Source: Methylovirgula sp. HY1 (GTDB taxonomy: Bacteria > Pseudomonadota > Alphaproteobacteria > Rhizobiales > Beijerinckiaceae). From it: 64,000 nucleotides of DNA. Below, piece by piece: positions 8,489 through 17,315 of the stretch (positions within the stretch are counted from its first letter, which is position 1; each line of letters begins with the position of its first letter). The notes beneath the pieces were generated by a model. It made no database searches, was not told the DNA's origin, and saw only the letters and a program-made list of their open reading frames with translations. The translations under genes and the position numbers were made by a program. The DNA is taken from positions 248,001-312,000 of the forward strand of contig NZ_CP073764.1 of the NCBI RefSeq assembly GCF_019343105.1. The letters are read 5' to 3'.

Positions 8489-9340
8489 TTAATGCATGAT
8501 CTTACCGGAAAAGTCTGTCAACTTTTCCGGATCATGCGCTAGCGCCGCATGAATATGCCGGGCGAGGCCGACGAGCCTATCTCCGGCGAGCGGCGCCGCG
8601 AGCGCATAAAGGCTTGTCGCTTCGCGCCAATAGACCGAATGGGCCGACACGACGGCGAGGCCCTGGAAATGCGGATCGGCGGGCGCATCGGCCGCGGCGA
8701 TGCAGAGAATCACGGGAGCGCCAGCGGCGTCGGCGAAATCGAGACAATGCGCCGGCGCGCGTGCGGTCCCTCTGACTTCGCCGCGTAAGAGTTGCAGGCC
8801 CTCGCTTTTCAAAACCGGGAGAAGGGCAAGCGCCGGTTCGATGGCGCCCGGCAGGTTCTGGGTGATTTGTGCATTGGCATGGGCCTTATGCGTATGCTGC
8901 AGCGCCGCCGTCGCGAGCAGGGCGAGGTCTGGACCCGCTGCCGCTTTGGTGAACTCGTTATATCTCTTCATGGAAAAATCGGCGGCGAGAGCGATGCATG
9001 CGCCGGCGATGAAGGCGGCCACTGTAAACGCCAGGCTGCGATGCCGCAGCCGCCGCGGGTCGGTTCCGCGTCCGAGGCCGCCAGCCGACGCGAAGGGCCG
9101 CAAGCTGATGAGCCGTGGGGCGAAGGAAAAAGACAGATTCATAGGCACGGGTTCGAGGGTCACCTGCGCGAAGGCTGCTCGCAACAGAATATTTTGCTGA
9201 CGCCAAACCTCGACCCGCGCGGCATCGGCGGGCGCCGCAGCCAGATAGGCGACAACGGCCTCATATCTATCATCGCCTACTTCGCCGTCGACGAAGCTGT
9301 GCAAATCCTCGTCGGCGATCGGCATTGATGTGAAACCCAT
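8489..9340 (-). CDS. Membrane-anchored anti-sigma factor
   Basis: 283 residues, 11 bases downstream of an ECF sigma gene. The cytoplasmic N-terminus (IADEDLHSFVDGEVGDD...) has the typical anti-sigma helical bundle that holds the sigma factor. A single membrane helix (SLAFTVAAFIAGACIALAA) comes at about residue 105, then a periplasmic sensor part of unknown ligand. No zinc-binding HxxxCxxC is present. The last ~10 residues (KLTDFSGKIMH) are encoded inside a palindromic repeat, so the native stop may have been shifted. ATG at 9340 or 9325 could be the start. Confidence 0.78.
   Translation of the reverse strand: MGFTSMPIADEDLHSFVDGEVGDDRYEAVVAYLAAAPADAARVEVWRQQNILLRAAFAQVTLEPVPMNLSFSFAPRLISLRPFASAGGLGRGTDPRRLRHRSLAFTVAAFIAGACIALAADFSMKRYNEFTKAAAGPDLALLATAALQHTHKAHANAQITQNLPGAIEPALALLPVLKSEGLQLLRGEVRGTARAPAHCLDFADAAGAPVILCIAAADAPADPHFQGLAVVSAHSVYWREATSLYALAAPLAGDRLVGLARHIHAALAHDPEKLTDFSGKIMH
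8495..8541. repeat. Family A-related hairpin overlapping a gene end
   Basis: ACCGGAAAAGT pairs with ACTTTTCCGG across a CTGTCA loop, followed by ATCATGCGCTAG. The same tail occurs in the family A copies at 32375 and 34878 (CGGAAAAGTCATTCAAC...TTTTCCGG). It overlaps the last codons of the anti-sigma gene. Confidence 0.6.
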
Positions 9341-9351
9341 GGCAGCGCCTC

Positions 9352-9900
9352 TTATTTCACGACGCGCAGATGCGGGACCCGGCGCGCTGGTGTCTGAGAG
9401 CCCGCATCATTGCTCAGTGCTTCGGCCAGACGGGTCCTGGCGCGACCCAGACGGGTCGTAAGTGCGCCGCGCGAAATATGCAGGATCCGCGCAGCTTGCG
9501 CATAGTTGAAGCCTTCGAGAACCACGAGAAACAAGGCCTCGCGTTCATCGAGTCTTAGACCTCCCAGCGCAGCGAAAAGGCCTTTCGGCGATCCGTGGGA
9601 AATGGTTTCGGCGTCCGCCGCGGCGCCGCTGCCGCTGGTGCGCGCATGCTCTTCCCGGTTGATCTGGGTCAGGCGCGAAAAAACCTGCAGGAGAAGCTCG
9701 GGCTTGCGTTCCGAGAGGCCGCAATCGAGGATGCGCATGAAGGTCGCGTGGACGAGTTCGTCGGCCATTTCATTGGGCGCCGGCGAGCCTTGCGTCAGCG
9801 CGCGTGCGTAACGGCGCAGACGTGGCGTCAAAAGGACCAACTCGTCTCGAACACCCAACCTTAGTCCTCCGCCCTCAGCAAGCTCGAGTGGCTTGCGCAT
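9352..9900 (-). CDS. ECF-type RNA polymerase sigma factor
   Basis: 182 residues with sigma region 2 (LTPRLRRYARALTQG...EMADELVHATFMRIL) and region 4 (LRLDEREALFLVVLEGFNYAQAARILHISRGALTTRLGRARTRL), the latter a helix-turn-helix reading the -35 element. It is co-transcribed with the anti-sigma factor directly downstream, the standard arrangement for a stress-controlled sigma factor, and such pairs normally autoregulate. The target regulon and signal cannot be deduced. The ATG at 9900 lacks a clear ribosome binding site. Confidence 0.88.
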   Translation of the reverse strand: MRKPLELAEGGGLRLGVRDELVLLTPRLRRYARALTQGSPAPNEMADELVHATFMRILDCGLSERKPELLLQVFSRLTQINREEHARTSGSGAAADAETISHGSPKGLFAALGGLRLDEREALFLVVLEGFNYAQAARILHISRGALTTRLGRARTRLAEALSNDAGSQTPARRVPHLRVVK

Positions 9901-10484
9901 TTTTCAGGCTCGCACAGCATTCTTGCTCGGCTCAAGCGCCGTTCGCAACGTGCCGGCCGTTCGACGCTCTCCGCCCCGGCGTCCGGGGACGCAGCGCGGC
10001 GAGGGCGCGGCAGAGCGGCATTCTCCCCCATTTTCGGGCTGTGTCGCTATGATCTGCCGCAATTCGATTGTGGCAGGCGCGGCCCGGGATTTCTCCCGAA
10101 TGTGCGCGCACGACTGCGCTAGGGAAGATATTAGAGCGCAGGGGCGGGCTTGCCTATGGCCGGTTCGACGGTCCTGAACCAAAATCTTTGTTGGATTCTC
10201 AACCAGAAAATCTCCACCCGCACTTTTCATCTTGACCGGGCCTTCCCTTTAAGGTGGGGCTTGAGTTAAAGAGGCTACGGATTTGATCGGGGCCTCCGTG
10301 GTTGTCCTGATGCCGTCGGTCAAAACCACCAGCACGGACATTGGACAGCGCTGATCTGGGAAAAGGTTTCGCTGCATCCAAGCGAGACCGAGGGCTTGGC
10401 CAATGGGCTGAATCCTGGTTAAAGGCAGCCTGCGCAACGGGAAGTCCCGGTTCGCACCCCCTCTTCGTTTGAGCCGGATTCAGA
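9901..10484. other. 584-bp divergent intergenic region
   Basis: It lies between the leftward sigma gene and rightward fabI and should carry both promoters. Minus-strand frames of 108 and 62 codons exist here (9904-10230, 10249-10437), but neither has a ribosome binding site nor a recognisable product. The right half has lower GC and could be an eroded mobile-element scrap. Confidence 0.4.
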
Positions 10485-11333
10485 ATGACGCAACCGGAAC
10501 GCACGCCCGCTGAAGCAAATAATGTCGGGATTCTGTCCGGCAAACGTGGCCTCGTCTTCGGCGTTGCCAATAATCGATCTATTGCCTGGGGCATTGCCAA
10601 GGCGGCGCATCAGGCGGGCGCGGAACTCGCGTTCACCTATCAGGGCGAATCGCTCGAAAAGCGGGTGCGCCCCCTCGCGCTCGAATTGGGCGCCCAGGTC
10701 GTCGGTCATTGCGACGTGTCCGATGTCGCGACGCTCGATGCGGCCTTTAGCGAGGTCGAGCGACTGTGGGGTTCTCTCGACTTCATCGTCCATTGCGTCG
10801 CCTTCTCGGACAAGGACGAATTGACCGGCCGTTACGTCGATACGACGCCGGAGAATTTCTGCAACACGCTGATGATCTCCTGCTATTCCTTCACGGCGAT
10901 CGCGCAACGTGCCGAAAAACTGATGTCGGACGGGGGCGCTATGCTCACTCTGACCTATTACGGCGCCGAAAAATGGATGCCGCATTATAACGTCATGGGC
11001 GTTGCCAAGGCCGCACTCGAATCGAGTGTGCGCTATCTCGCCGCCGATCTCGGCGAAAAGAATATCAGAGTAAATGCCATTTCCGCCGGTCCAATCAAGA
11101 CATTGGCCGCGTCTGGCATTGGCGATTTCCGCTATATCCTCAAGTGGAACGAATATAACGCGCCGCTCCGCCGCTCGGTCACCGTCGAAGAAGTCGGTGA
11201 GAGCGCCGCCTTCCTCCTCTCGCCCATGGCGCGCGGCATCACCGGCGAAATCTTGCATGTGGACGCCGGCTATCATGTCGTGGGCATGAAAAATCCCGCC
11301 GCGCCCGACATGGGGGCGCTCCTCAAGGAGTGA
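10485..11333 (+). CDS. fabI: Enoyl-[acyl-carrier-protein] reductase (NADH)
   Basis: Last reductive step of each fatty-acid elongation cycle. A 282-residue short-chain dehydrogenase fold with GKRGLVFGVANNRSIAWGIA (dinucleotide-binding start typical of FabI), and the catalytic Tyr-x6-Lys in HYNVMGVAKAALE. ISAGPIKTLAASGI follows the usual FabI pattern, where triclosan-type inhibitors bind near the Tyr pair. It stands alone with no fabB or fabA neighbour. ATG at 10485. Confidence 0.93.
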   Translation: MTQPERTPAEANNVGILSGKRGLVFGVANNRSIAWGIAKAAHQAGAELAFTYQGESLEKRVRPLALELGAQVVGHCDVSDVATLDAAFSEVERLWGSLDFIVHCVAFSDKDELTGRYVDTTPENFCNTLMISCYSFTAIAQRAEKLMSDGGAMLTLTYYGAEKWMPHYNVMGVAKAALESSVRYLAADLGEKNIRVNAISAGPIKTLAASGIGDFRYILKWNEYNAPLRRSVTVEEVGESAAFLLSPMARGITGEILHVDAGYHVVGMKNPAAPDMGALLKE

Positions 11334-11683
11334 AAGCGCGGAAGTTTGCGCTAGAGCGTCTTCCGATCGGGTGGGCTCACCCGATCGAGAAGAAAGCGCT
11401 CAAAATCAAAAAGCTGGAGCATGTTCCGATCGGGCCGTGGCATGTTGGTGTTTCGCTGCCATCACTGTTGGGGGCGCGCCGAGAGCGAGCCGGGCATCGG
11501 TTGCATGCTTCTTCGTTCCGGCGCGTAGGGCAGGCCGAACTGGGCGGTTCATTCAGAGTTCATATGCGCCGGCGCATTAAAGGCGCAGAACGCCTCGGAC
11601 GGCCGCTGAAGGGATGAAGCAATGCCACAGGGTCGCGCGCCGGGGGGCGCATCGCAAAATGAACCACCGAAATTCAGTATGCG
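11334..11683. other. 350-bp gap, repeat plus leader of the peptide synthetase
   Basis: The left part is a family A repeat (11353-11434). The remainder, up to the synthetase start, shows no protein-like frame and no assignable promoter boxes. Confidence 0.5.
11353..11434 (+). repeat. Dispersed repeat family A
   Basis: AGAGCGTCTTCCGATCGGGT and CACCCGATCGAGAAGAAAGCGCT form an imperfect inverted repeat, followed by CAAAATCAAAAAGCTGGAGC. Same layout as the copies at 34878, 38331 and 45082. Confidence 0.7.
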
Positions 11684-14600
11684 ATGCCAAACAGCCGATC
11701 GTCAGTGATGTATTCCGCAGTTCGCGCTCTCAATCCTAATCCCATTCCTGCCCGACCCGCCCGCGTCCTGCGCGGCTCCGTCCGCCCGGATCTGCTCCGC
11801 GACGAGCTTCTCTGCGAGATTTTCGCGGCGAGCGCGCGCGCCCGCCCGGACGGCATCGCCCTGATTACGGCCGGCGGCAAGCTCACTTACGCGGAAGTCG
11901 ACCGGCGCGCCGAAGCCTTGGCGCGCGGTCTCGTCCGGCAGGGCATAGGCCCAGGCCATGTCGTCGGGCTATGGCTGCCGCGCGGCTGCGAATTGCTGAT
12001 CAGTCAGATTGCCATCGCCAAGACCGGCGCCGCTTGGCTCCCGTTCGACGCCGACGCGCCGATCGACCGGATCGCAACTTGCCTCGCGGATGCCGAAGCA
12101 ACGGCGCTGTTGACCGGCGGCCCACGGGCCGAGACGGCGCGCGCCAAGCCGGCTTGTCCGGTTCTCACCGCGGCGGACCTCGTCGATGCGACGGATCAGA
12201 CCCCGGTCGATGCCCGCGCGCTCGGTGCGACACCCGATCACCCGGCCTATTTGATCTACACGTCGGGATCGACCGGCACGCCGAAGGGCATCGCGATCTC
12301 GGGCCGCAACATCTGTCATTTTCTGCGCGCCGCCAACGAGATCTACAAGCTCACCGACGGCGACACCATGTTCCAGGGCGCCTCCGTCGCCTTCGATTTG
12401 TCGATGGAGGAGATCTGGCTGCCCTATCTCGTCGGTGCGACGCTGTTTGTCGCTTCGCCCGAGGTCATGGGCGAGACGGATCGTCTGCCGGAGGTGTTGG
12501 AAGCCAATGGCGTCACCGTTCTCGACACGGTGCCGACGCTTCTCTCGGTCCTGCCGCGCGATATTGCCGGCTTGCGGCTGATCATTCTCGGCGGCGAGGC
12601 CTGTCCGCCGACGCTCGCCGCGCAATGGTGCCGGCCGGGCCGCAAGATCTTCAATTCCTACGGACCGACGGAAACTTCTGTCGTCGCCACGATTGCCGAG
12701 GTGCGGATCGGCGAGACCGTGACGATCGGCACGCCGATCCCGAATTACACCTGCTATGTCATCGATGCCGGCCTCGGCCTACTCGGGGCAGGCGAGGAGG
12801 GCGAGCTATTGATCGGCGGCCCCGGCGTCGCGAAAGGCTATCTGCGCCGTCCGGCGCTCACCGCGCAAAAATTCATCGCCAATCCTTTTGCCGATATGGG
12901 CGGCGATCCGGTCCTCTATCGTTCGGGCGATGCCGTCATCATCGATCAGCAGGGCAATCTCCTGTTTCGTGGACGGATCGACGATCAGGTGAAGATTCGC
13001 GGCTTTCGCGTCGAGCTCGGCGAGATCGAGGCGAAACTCTGCGAATGCGCGGGAATCGAAAATGCCGCTGTCGTCCTGCGCCAGCATGACGGGCTCGACG
13101 AACTCACCGCCTTCATCGTGCCGACGCGCGGCGCCAGCCTCGACAGCAAGCTGCTGCGCAGCGAACTGCGCGCCGCATTGCCCGCCTATATGGTGCCGGC
13201 GCGCTTCGAAATTCTCGCCGCATTGCCGACGCTCGTTTCCGGCAAGGTCGACCGCAACAGTCTGAAGAAACTCGAACTCGTTCCGCTGGTCTCGGCCGAG
13301 GCGCAGGAAGAGCCGCGCAATGAAATCGAGGCGGTGCTGCTTGCCGCAGCAAAGCGCGTGCTGCCGCCGCAGTCGCTCCCCTTCGATGCCGATTTCTTCA
13401 CCGATCTCGGCGGCCATTCTCTGCTGGCTGCCCGTTTCGTTTCGCTGGTGCGCGAGACGCCGCGACTTGCCGGCATCACCTTGCAGGATGTTTATGCGGC
13501 GCGTTCCTTACGCGCGATCGCCGCGCTGCTTCAGGGCAAGGCGCGCTCCGGCGACGGCGACGATCTTTCCTTCACCCCGCCGCCATGGCGGCGGCGGTTC
13601 CTCTGCGGCCTCGCGCAGCTCGCCGCCATGCCTTTCATCTTGTCGCTCATCGCGGTGCAATGGCTCGGTGTTTTCATGAGCTATATGCTTTTCAGCGGTG
13701 TCGACGCGACCTTGACGGAGGAGTTTGCGACGCTTCTCGCTGTCTATGTCGCGATCGAACTCGGCATTCTGGCGATCGTGATCGCCGCCAAATGGCTGCT
13801 GCTCGGGCGCACCAAGCCTGGCCGCTATCCTTTGTGGGGCGTATATTTCTACCGTTGGTGGCTGGCTGAGCGGCTGTTGAGCCTGATCCCGATCAAGACG
13901 TTTCAGGGCACGCCGATCATGCGCTTCTATCTGCGCGCGCTCGGAGCCAAGATCGGCAAGGATGTGCTCATCGGCGATCTGTCCTGCGGCGCCTATGATC
14001 TCATCGCGATCGGCGACCGCGCCTGTCTCGGGGCGAATGCGATTTTCGCCAATGCGCGAGTCGAAGGCAATGAGCTGATCATCGGCACGATCGAGATCGG
14101 CGCCGATGCGCAGCTCGGCTCGTCCTGCGTGGTCGAAGAGAATGTCGTGATCGGCGAAGGGGCCGAATTGCTCGACCTGACGGCCGTGCCGGCAGAAAGC
14201 CGCATCGGCGCGTTCGAGATTTGGGACGGCTCGCCTGCGACCAAGACGGGCGACCTCGATCCCGCGGCGCTGACGCCCTTTGCGCCGGTCGGACAGGTTC
14301 GGAAAACGGCCATGGCGACGATCTATGCGATCCTGCTTCTCGCCGTGCCGCCGCTGACGCTCATCCCAATCTTCGCCGGCTTCTGGGCCTTCAATCGGAT
14401 CGACGATCTCATCGGCGTCGCCGATGTCGACAAGCTTCTCTATCTCGCCTCGATTCCGATGATCTCCTGGCCGACCGCTTTTGTAATGGTGCTCGTCACC
14501 GTCGGCTTCATCATCGCCTTCCGCTGGCTGGTGCTGCCGAAGGTCACGGAAGGCACTTATTCGGTGCATTCCTGGTTCTTCCTGCGCAAATGGGCGGTTG

Positions 14601-15751
14601 GCCTGGCGAGCGAGGCGACGCTCGATACGCTCTCGTCGCTTTATGCGACGATCTATATGCGGGTCTGGTATCGCCTGATGGGCGCCAAGATCGGCAAAGG
14701 CGCGGAGATCTCGACCAATTTCGCCGGCCGTTATGATCTCGTCGAGATTGGCGAGAAATGTTTCATCGCCGATGAAGTGGTGATGGGCGATGAGGAGATT
14801 CGCCGCGGCTATATGATCCTGAAACGGGTCAAGACCGGGCCGCGGGTCTTTATCGGCAATAGCGCGGTCGTCCCGCCCGGCGCGGACATTCCGGCCAATG
14901 CGCTGATCGGCATTAAATCGAAACCGCCGGCAAACGAAATGATCAGCAGCGGCGGCACCTGGTTCGGCTCGCCGCCGATCAAGCTGCCAGTGCGGCAGAC
15001 CTTCGATATCGGCAGCGCCGGCTGGACCTATGAGCCGCCCTATTGGAAGAAATTCGCCCGCGCCTGTTTCGAGGCGGTGACGATCTCATTGCCGACCATG
15101 CTCTTCATCACCTTCGGAACGTGGGCGGTCGAATGGTTCGGGCCGGCCTTGCTCGAAGGCGCTTATGGCGAACTCGCCTGGCGCTTCGTTGCCGCGGCGG
15201 TGATGATTTCGAGCGCGCTCTGCGCTGTCGTGGTGGCGCTCAAATGGATCACCATGGGCCGTTATGAACCGGTGATGAAGCCGATGTGGTCATGGTGGGC
15301 GATGCGCACCGAAGCCGTTGCGGTCATCTATGCCGGCCTCGCCGGGCGCATGTTGCTCGAACATTTGCGCGGCACGCCCTTCCTGCCCTGGATCTGGCGG
15401 CTGCTCGGCGCCAAAGTCGGCCGCGGCGTCTTCGTCGATATGACCGATATCACCGAGTTCGATTGCGTCAGCATCGGCGATTTCTCGGCCCTCAACGCGG
15501 GCTCGGCCTTGCAGACCCATCTTTACGAAGACCGGGTGATGAAGGTCGGCCGGGTGAAGGTGGAAAAGGGCGTGACCGTCGGCGCTGGCTCGACCGTGCT
15601 TTATGATACGGTCGTTGCCGATTATGCGCGGCTCGGCCCGCTCACCGTGGTGATGAAGGGCGAGAATATTCCGGCGCATTCGGAATGGGTCGGCTCGCCG
15701 GCGCAGCCCAAGGCGGCGGCAATGGCCCCGGAGGCCCGGGCTGCGGCCTGA
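11684..15751 (+). CDS. Pls/PosA-type single-module non-ribosomal peptide synthetase
   Basis: 1355 residues. An adenylation domain (about 40-540) shows LIYTSGSTGTPKG, SYGPTET, ELLIGGPGVAKGYLRRP, YRSGD, GFRVELGEIEAKL and SGKVDRNSLKKL. A carrier domain follows with FFTDLGGHSLLAARF, Ser at about 579 taking the phosphopantetheine arm. The rest has about six membrane helices in three pairs that bracket left-handed-helix-like (hexapeptide) regions such as GAKIGKDVLIGDLSCGAYDLIAIG. There is no ordinary condensation or thioesterase domain. This is the plan of epsilon-poly-L-lysine synthetase (Pls) and PosA, which make homopolymers of one amino acid. The substrate pocket begins D-L-x-x-E after the VAF motif; lysine cannot be assigned from this. 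ATG at 11684 or 11708. Confidence 0.85.
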   Translation: MPNSRSSVMYSAVRALNPNPIPARPARVLRGSVRPDLLRDELLCEIFAASARARPDGIALITAGGKLTYAEVDRRAEALARGLVRQGIGPGHVVGLWLPRGCELLISQIAIAKTGAAWLPFDADAPIDRIATCLADAEATALLTGGPRAETARAKPACPVLTAADLVDATDQTPVDARALGATPDHPAYLIYTSGSTGTPKGIAISGRNICHFLRAANEIYKLTDGDTMFQGASVAFDLSMEEIWLPYLVGATLFVASPEVMGETDRLPEVLEANGVTVLDTVPTLLSVLPRDIAGLRLIILGGEACPPTLAAQWCRPGRKIFNSYGPTETSVVATIAEVRIGETVTIGTPIPNYTCYVIDAGLGLLGAGEEGELLIGGPGVAKGYLRRPALTAQKFIANPFADMGGDPVLYRSGDAVIIDQQGNLLFRGRIDDQVKIRGFRVELGEIEAKLCECAGIENAAVVLRQHDGLDELTAFIVPTRGASLDSKLLRSELRAALPAYMVPARFEILAALPTLVSGKVDRNSLKKLELVPLVSAEAQEEPRNEIEAVLLAAAKRVLPPQSLPFDADFFTDLGGHSLLAARFVSLVRETPRLAGITLQDVYAARSLRAIAALLQGKARSGDGDDLSFTPPPWRRRFLCGLAQLAAMPFILSLIAVQWLGVFMSYMLFSGVDATLTEEFATLLAVYVAIELGILAIVIAAKWLLLGRTKPGRYPLWGVYFYRWWLAERLLSLIPIKTFQGTPIMRFYLRALGAKIGKDVLIGDLSCGAYDLIAIGDRACLGANAIFANARVEGNELIIGTIEIGADAQLGSSCVVEENVVIGEGAELLDLTAVPAESRIGAFEIWDGSPATKTGDLDPAALTPFAPVGQVRKTAMATIYAILLLAVPPLTLIPIFAGFWAFNRIDDLIGVADVDKLLYLASIPMISWPTAFVMVLVTVGFIIAFRWLVLPKVTEGTYSVHSWFFLRKWAVGLASEATLDTLSSLYATIYMRVWYRLMGAKIGKGAEISTNFAGRYDLVEIGEKCFIADEVVMGDEEIRRGYMILKRVKTGPRVFIGNSAVVPPGADIPANALIGIKSKPPANEMISSGGTWFGSPPIKLPVRQTFDIGSAGWTYEPPYWKKFARACFEAVTISLPTMLFITFGTWAVEWFGPALLEGAYGELAWRFVAAAVMISSALCAVVVALKWITMGRYEPVMKPMWSWWAMRTEAVAVIYAGLAGRMLLEHLRGTPFLPWIWRLLGAKVGRGVFVDMTDITEFDCVSIGDFSALNAGSALQTHLYEDRVMKVGRVKVEKGVTVGAGSTVLYDTVVADYARLGPLTVVMKGENIPAHSEWVGSPAQPKAAAMAPEARAAA

Positions 15752-15774
15752 CCCGCATCGACCGGTGGCGTCTG

Positions 15775-15900
15775 CCTTCTCCCTGTGGGAGAAGGTGGCC
15801 TGCGGAGCAGGCCGGATGAGGGGTTACAATCCTCCTCATTTTGCATCATCGTAACCTCCCACCCGCCGGCTTCGGCGGCACCTTCTCCTAATGGGGAGGG
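15775..15900. repeat. Palindromic intergenic repeat, family B
   Basis: Terminal hairpins CCTTCTCC-CTGTG-GGAGAAGG (15775-15795) and CCTTCTCC-TAAT-GGGGAGG (15881-15899), with an internal GGCCTGC-GGA-GCAGGCC stem and the GCCGGATGAGGGGTTAC phrase. It fills the gap between the synthetase and aroC. Confidence 0.75.
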
Positions 15901-15933
15901 TTCGCATAGCTCTTAGGCGCACTCCCTTCATCC

Positions 15934-17022
15934 ATGTCGCACAACACATTCGGCCATCTTTTCCGCGTCACGACCTTCGGCGAGAGCCATGGGCCGGCGA
16001 TCGGCTGCGTCGTCGACGGCTGTCCGCCCGGCCTGCCGCTCGAAGAGGCCGAGATCCAAGTCTTTCTCGATGAGCGCAAGCCCGGCCAATCGCGCTTCAC
16101 CACCCAGCGCCAGGAATCCGACCGGGTCAAAATCCTTTCCGGCGTGCTGCGCGATCGGGCGACGGGCGTGCAGGTCACGACCGGCACGCCGATCGCGCTT
16201 TTGATCGAGAACGAGGATCAGCGCTCCAAGGATTATGAGGCGATCAAGGATACCTATCGGCCGGGCCATGCCGATTTCACCTATGAGATGAAATATGGCC
16301 TGCGCGACTATCGCGGCGGCGGACGGTCCTCCGCACGGGAGACGGCGGCGCGCGTCGCCGCCGGCGCCATTGCGCGCAAAGTCATCGCAGGGGTCACGAT
16401 CCGTGGTGCGCTGGTGGCCATGGGCGCGCATCAGATCGATCGGGCGAATTGGGATTGGGACGAGACAAGGCGCAATCCTTTCTTTGCGCCCGATGCCAAG
16501 GCCGCGGCTTTTTTCGCGGAAAAACTCGATGCGATCCGCAAATCCGGCTCTTCGATCGGCGCGGTGATCGAAATCGTCGCCGAACATGTGCCGGCCGGCT
16601 GGGGCGCGCCGCTCTATGGCAAGCTCGATGCGGAATTGGCCTCGGCGCTGATGTCGATCAATGCGGTGAAAGGCGTCGAGATCGGCGACGGCTTTGCCGC
16701 CGCGACATTATCCGGCGAAGAAAATGCCGATGAGATCGGCATGGGCAATGACGGCAAGCCGCTGTTTCGGTCCAATCATGCCGGCGGTATTCTGGGCGGC
16801 ATTTCGACGGGGCAGGCGATTGTTGCGCGCTTTGCCGTGAAGCCGACCTCTTCGATCCTCACGCCGCGCCGCACGATCGACCGCTCCGGCGCCGAGACGG
16901 AGATCGCCACCCATGGCCGCCACGATCCTTGCGTCGGGATCAGGGCCGTGCCGGTCGGCGAAGCCATGGTCGCCTGCGTGCTCGCCGATCAGTTCCTGCG
17001 CCATCGCGGCCAGATGGGGTGA
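15934..17022 (+). CDS. aroC: Chorismate synthase
   Basis: Final shikimate-pathway step, converting EPSP to chorismate with reduced FMN. Complete at 362 residues. Signatures: [20 protein letters not shown] at the N-terminus, [22 protein letters not shown] in the middle, [16 protein letters not shown] and the [18 protein letters not shown] end. It starts with ATG at 15934 right after a family B repeat, with no close partner on the same strand. Confidence 0.96.
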   Translation: MSHNTFGHLFRVTTFGESHGPAIGCVVDGCPPGLPLEEAEIQVFLDERKPGQSRFTTQRQESDRVKILSGVLRDRATGVQVTTGTPIALLIENEDQRSKDYEAIKDTYRPGHADFTYEMKYGLRDYRGGGRSSARETAARVAAGAIARKVIAGVTIRGALVAMGAHQIDRANWDWDETRRNPFFAPDAKAAAFFAEKLDAIRKSGSSIGAVIEIVAEHVPAGWGAPLYGKLDAELASALMSINAVKGVEIGDGFAAATLSGEENADEIGMGNDGKPLFRSNHAGGILGGISTGQAIVARFAVKPTSSILTPRRTIDRSGAETEIATHGRHDPCVGIRAVPVGEAMVACVLADQFLRHRGQMG

Positions 17023-17315
17023 GGCACGCCGTTAGGGAGCGAGGATCAGCGATCGAAAGTAGCCGCTGATCCAGATCAATGTCTTTTGCGCCCGAAGCTG
17101 GTCTACATAAATCATTGAAGACGTGCCGCTCCTTTCGCCATTGCATCGCGGTGACTGCGAGAATATTGCCCGGCCCGACGCGCGTATGGGCAGGCAAATC
17201 GTTCCCTGTTTCGATCGACGTGCCATGAGGATGAACGGACTGCGCAAGAGCCGAGCGGCCCAAAGGCTTCCTTGAAGCGGAGCGCCGTCGGCAGATCTCA
17301 AATCGAGACAGAGCA

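Noticed and set aside
13508-14569. 353-codon minus-strand frame
   Set aside because: Antisense to the membrane part of the peptide synthetase.
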